From positions 1 to 8,099 of the forward strand of contig DASYQM010000164.1 in NCBI GenBank assembly GCA_036005525.1: DNA of 8,099 nt. Reading direction: 5' to 3'. Shown here one piece after another: positions 6,969 to 8,099 of the stretch (position 1 is the first letter of the stretch; each line of letters begins with the position of its first letter). The translations under genes and the position numbers were made by a program. The DNA is from UBA9676 sp036005525. Lineage in GTDB: Bacteria; Actinomycetota; Actinomycetes; Streptosporangiales; Streptosporangiaceae. A model generated the notes under the pieces. That model had not been told where the DNA came from. It saw nothing but the letters and a program-made list of their open reading frames with translations, and made no database searches.

Positions 6969-8069
6969 GTGCGACAGACCGTTCCGGCCGTCGCGGCATT
7001 GTGCTTGGTGGCTCTGCTGGCTGCCGCCTGCGGCAGCAGCACCACAACGAGTTCGGGTTCATCAACCGCGTCGGCGGCCGCAGGCCCCAAGTTCAAGGCG
7101 TGCGTGATTTCTGACACCGGCACCATCAACGACAAGTCCTTCAACCAGTCCGCTTACGAAGGCGCCACCCAGGCGGCGGCCGCTTCGGGAGGCAAGATCA
7201 CCGCGCAGTTCCTGCCGTCCTCGTCGCCCTCCGACTACGCGCCCAATATCACCACGTTCATCAACCAGAAGTGCGGGATCATCGTCACGGTCGGATTCCT
7301 GATGGGAGACGCCACGGCCGCCGCGGCGAAGGCGAACCCGAACCAGAAGTTCGCGATCGTGGACTTCACCTACGCCAAGCCTTTCAAGAACGTGAGCACC
7401 CTGGTGTTCAACACGGTGGAGGACGGCTTCCAGGCCGGCTACCTCGCGGCGGGCATGAGCAAGACCAAGAAGGTCGCCACGTTCGGCGGCCAGAAGCTGC
7501 CCACCGTGACCATCTACATGGACGGCTTCTGGGACGGCGTCCAGTACTACAACCAGAAGCACAACACGAACGTCCAGGTGCTCGGCTGGAACGAGAAGAC
7601 CCAGAACGGCAGCTTCACCGGCAACTTCACCGACATCACGGCCGGCCAGCGGCTCACGAACACGTTCATCAGCGAGGGCGCGGACGTGATCTTCCCGGTC
7701 GCGGGCAACGTCGGCCTCGGCGCCGCCAAGGCGGTGCAGAACGCGGACGCCGCAGCGGGCACCCAGAAGGTGAACATGATGTGGGTGGACGTCGACGGCT
7801 GTATCAGCGCCGCCCAGTACTGCAAGTACTTCATCACCAGCGTGAACAAGGGCATCACGGTTGCGGTCAGGAACGCGGTGAACACAGCCCACCTTGGCAC
7901 GTTCAAGGGCGGGAACTACGTCGGCACGCTGGCCAACGGCGGCGTCGGGCTTGCTCCCTACCACGACTTCGCCAGCAAGGTGCCTGCCTCGCTGCAGTCC
8001 GAGCTAGCGCAGATCAAGGCCGATATCATCAGCGGCAAGATCAAGCCGGCCACAAAGAGCCCAGCGTAA
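6969..8069 (+). CDS. BMP/PnrA-family nucleoside-binding lipoprotein of an ABC importer
   Basis: This 366-residue secreted lipoprotein is a BMP-family substrate-binding protein, a group that captures purine or other nucleosides for an ABC transporter. A signal peptide with lipobox LAAAC sets Cys21 as the lipidated residue, followed by a Ser/Thr/Ala-rich tether to about residue 40. The mature domain opens with ACVISDTGTINDKSFNQSAY (44-63), the diagnostic start of the family. Later landmarks are VTVGFLMGDA (106-115), VEDGFQAGYLAAG (150-162), DVIFPVAGNVGLGA (239-252) and WVDVDGC (272-278). Extra cysteines at 45, 102, 278 and 285 suggest two disulfides in the exported protein. The GTG start follows a near-perfect AGGAGGT with five bases between. 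The divergent deaminase and phosphorylase genes support a nucleoside substrate. Partner ATPase and permease genes are expected to the right of the window; none is visible. A high-affinity preference for purine or pyrimidine nucleosides cannot be decided. Confidence 0.93.
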   Translation: MRQTVPAVAALCLVALLAAACGSSTTTSSGSSTASAAAGPKFKACVISDTGTINDKSFNQSAYEGATQAAAASGGKITAQFLPSSSPSDYAPNITTFINQKCGIIVTVGFLMGDATAAAAKANPNQKFAIVDFTYAKPFKNVSTLVFNTVEDGFQAGYLAAGMSKTKKVATFGGQKLPTVTIYMDGFWDGVQYYNQKHNTNVQVLGWNEKTQNGSFTGNFTDITAGQRLTNTFISEGADVIFPVAGNVGLGAAKAVQNADAAAGTQKVNMMWVDVDGCISAAQYCKYFITSVNKGITVAVRNAVNTAHLGTFKGGNYVGTLANGGVGLAPYHDFASKVPASLQSELAQIKADIISGKIKPATKSPA

Positions 8070-8087
8070 TCGGGACCGGCTCACCCG

Positions 8088-8099
8088 GGCGGGCCCGCC
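8088..8099. other. GC-rich palindrome at window edge after the lipoprotein gene
   Basis: GGCGGGCCCGCC is a perfect 12-nt palindrome starting 18 bases after the lipoprotein stop and running into the window end. It could be the beginning of a stem that terminates or attenuates transcription before importer genes downstream, or a chance palindrome. The cut edge prevents a decision. Confidence 0.25.

Noticed and set aside
7062..7964. A 300-codon open frame on the minus strand opposite the nucleoside-binding lipoprotein
   Set aside because: The plus-strand gene has a strong ribosome binding site, signal peptide and family motifs. The opposite frame has none of these.

Overview
The window is GC-rich (by eye around 70% G+C), with GTG starts, strong GGAGG-type ribosome binding sites and long spurious open frames opposite the real genes. 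Together with the protein families present this points to Actinomycetota, probably a soil or filamentous actinomycete; the sequence does not support a genus.

Layout. Left edge (1-361, minus): the N-terminal part of a secreted SGNH/GDSL-hydrolase lipoprotein, cut by the window edge. Divergent from it is an aldo/keto reductase (561-1403, plus). Facing the reductase is a compact five-gene minus-strand operon, in transcription order cdd (6675-6268), deoA (6275-4950), deoC (4939-3929), a full-length aldehyde dehydrogenase (3908-2445) and a shorter ALDH-fold protein without catalytic residues (2452-1439). Junctions are 8-nt overlaps or gaps of 10 and 20 nt. On the right, divergent from cdd across a 293-bp control region, is a BMP/PnrA-family nucleoside-binding lipoprotein (6969-8069, plus), normally the first gene of a nucleoside ABC importer whose other subunits would lie beyond the window.

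How the genes work together. The lipoprotein would capture nucleosides outside the cell. Cytidine deaminase turns (deoxy)cytidine into (deoxy)uridine. Pyrimidine-nucleoside phosphorylase releases the base and leaves (deoxy)ribose-1-phosphate. After isomerisation by a phosphopentomutase that is not in this window, DeoC splits deoxyribose-5-phosphate into glyceraldehyde-3-phosphate and acetaldehyde. The ALDH pair is well placed to oxidise the acetaldehyde to acetate. The segment therefore reads as a salvage and carbon-recovery module for DNA-derived pyrimidine nucleosides.

Most notable points: (1) the tandem catalytic ALDH plus catalytically dead ALDH looks like a split version of the two-domain ALDH16 architecture, sitting next to deoC; (2) a perfect 15-nt inverted repeat lies exactly midway between the divergent cdd and lipoprotein starts, a candidate operator; (3) a 24/23-nt direct repeat with hairpin potential lies in the lipoprotein leader; (4) the DeoC N-terminus carries four Gly-rich pentapeptides encoded by a DNA repeat; (5) the dead ALDH carries a basic, Ala/Arg/Lys-rich N-terminal extension. 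I see no RNA genes, insertion sequences, CRISPR arrays or phage genes, and nothing that clearly forms a new defence or mobile system.
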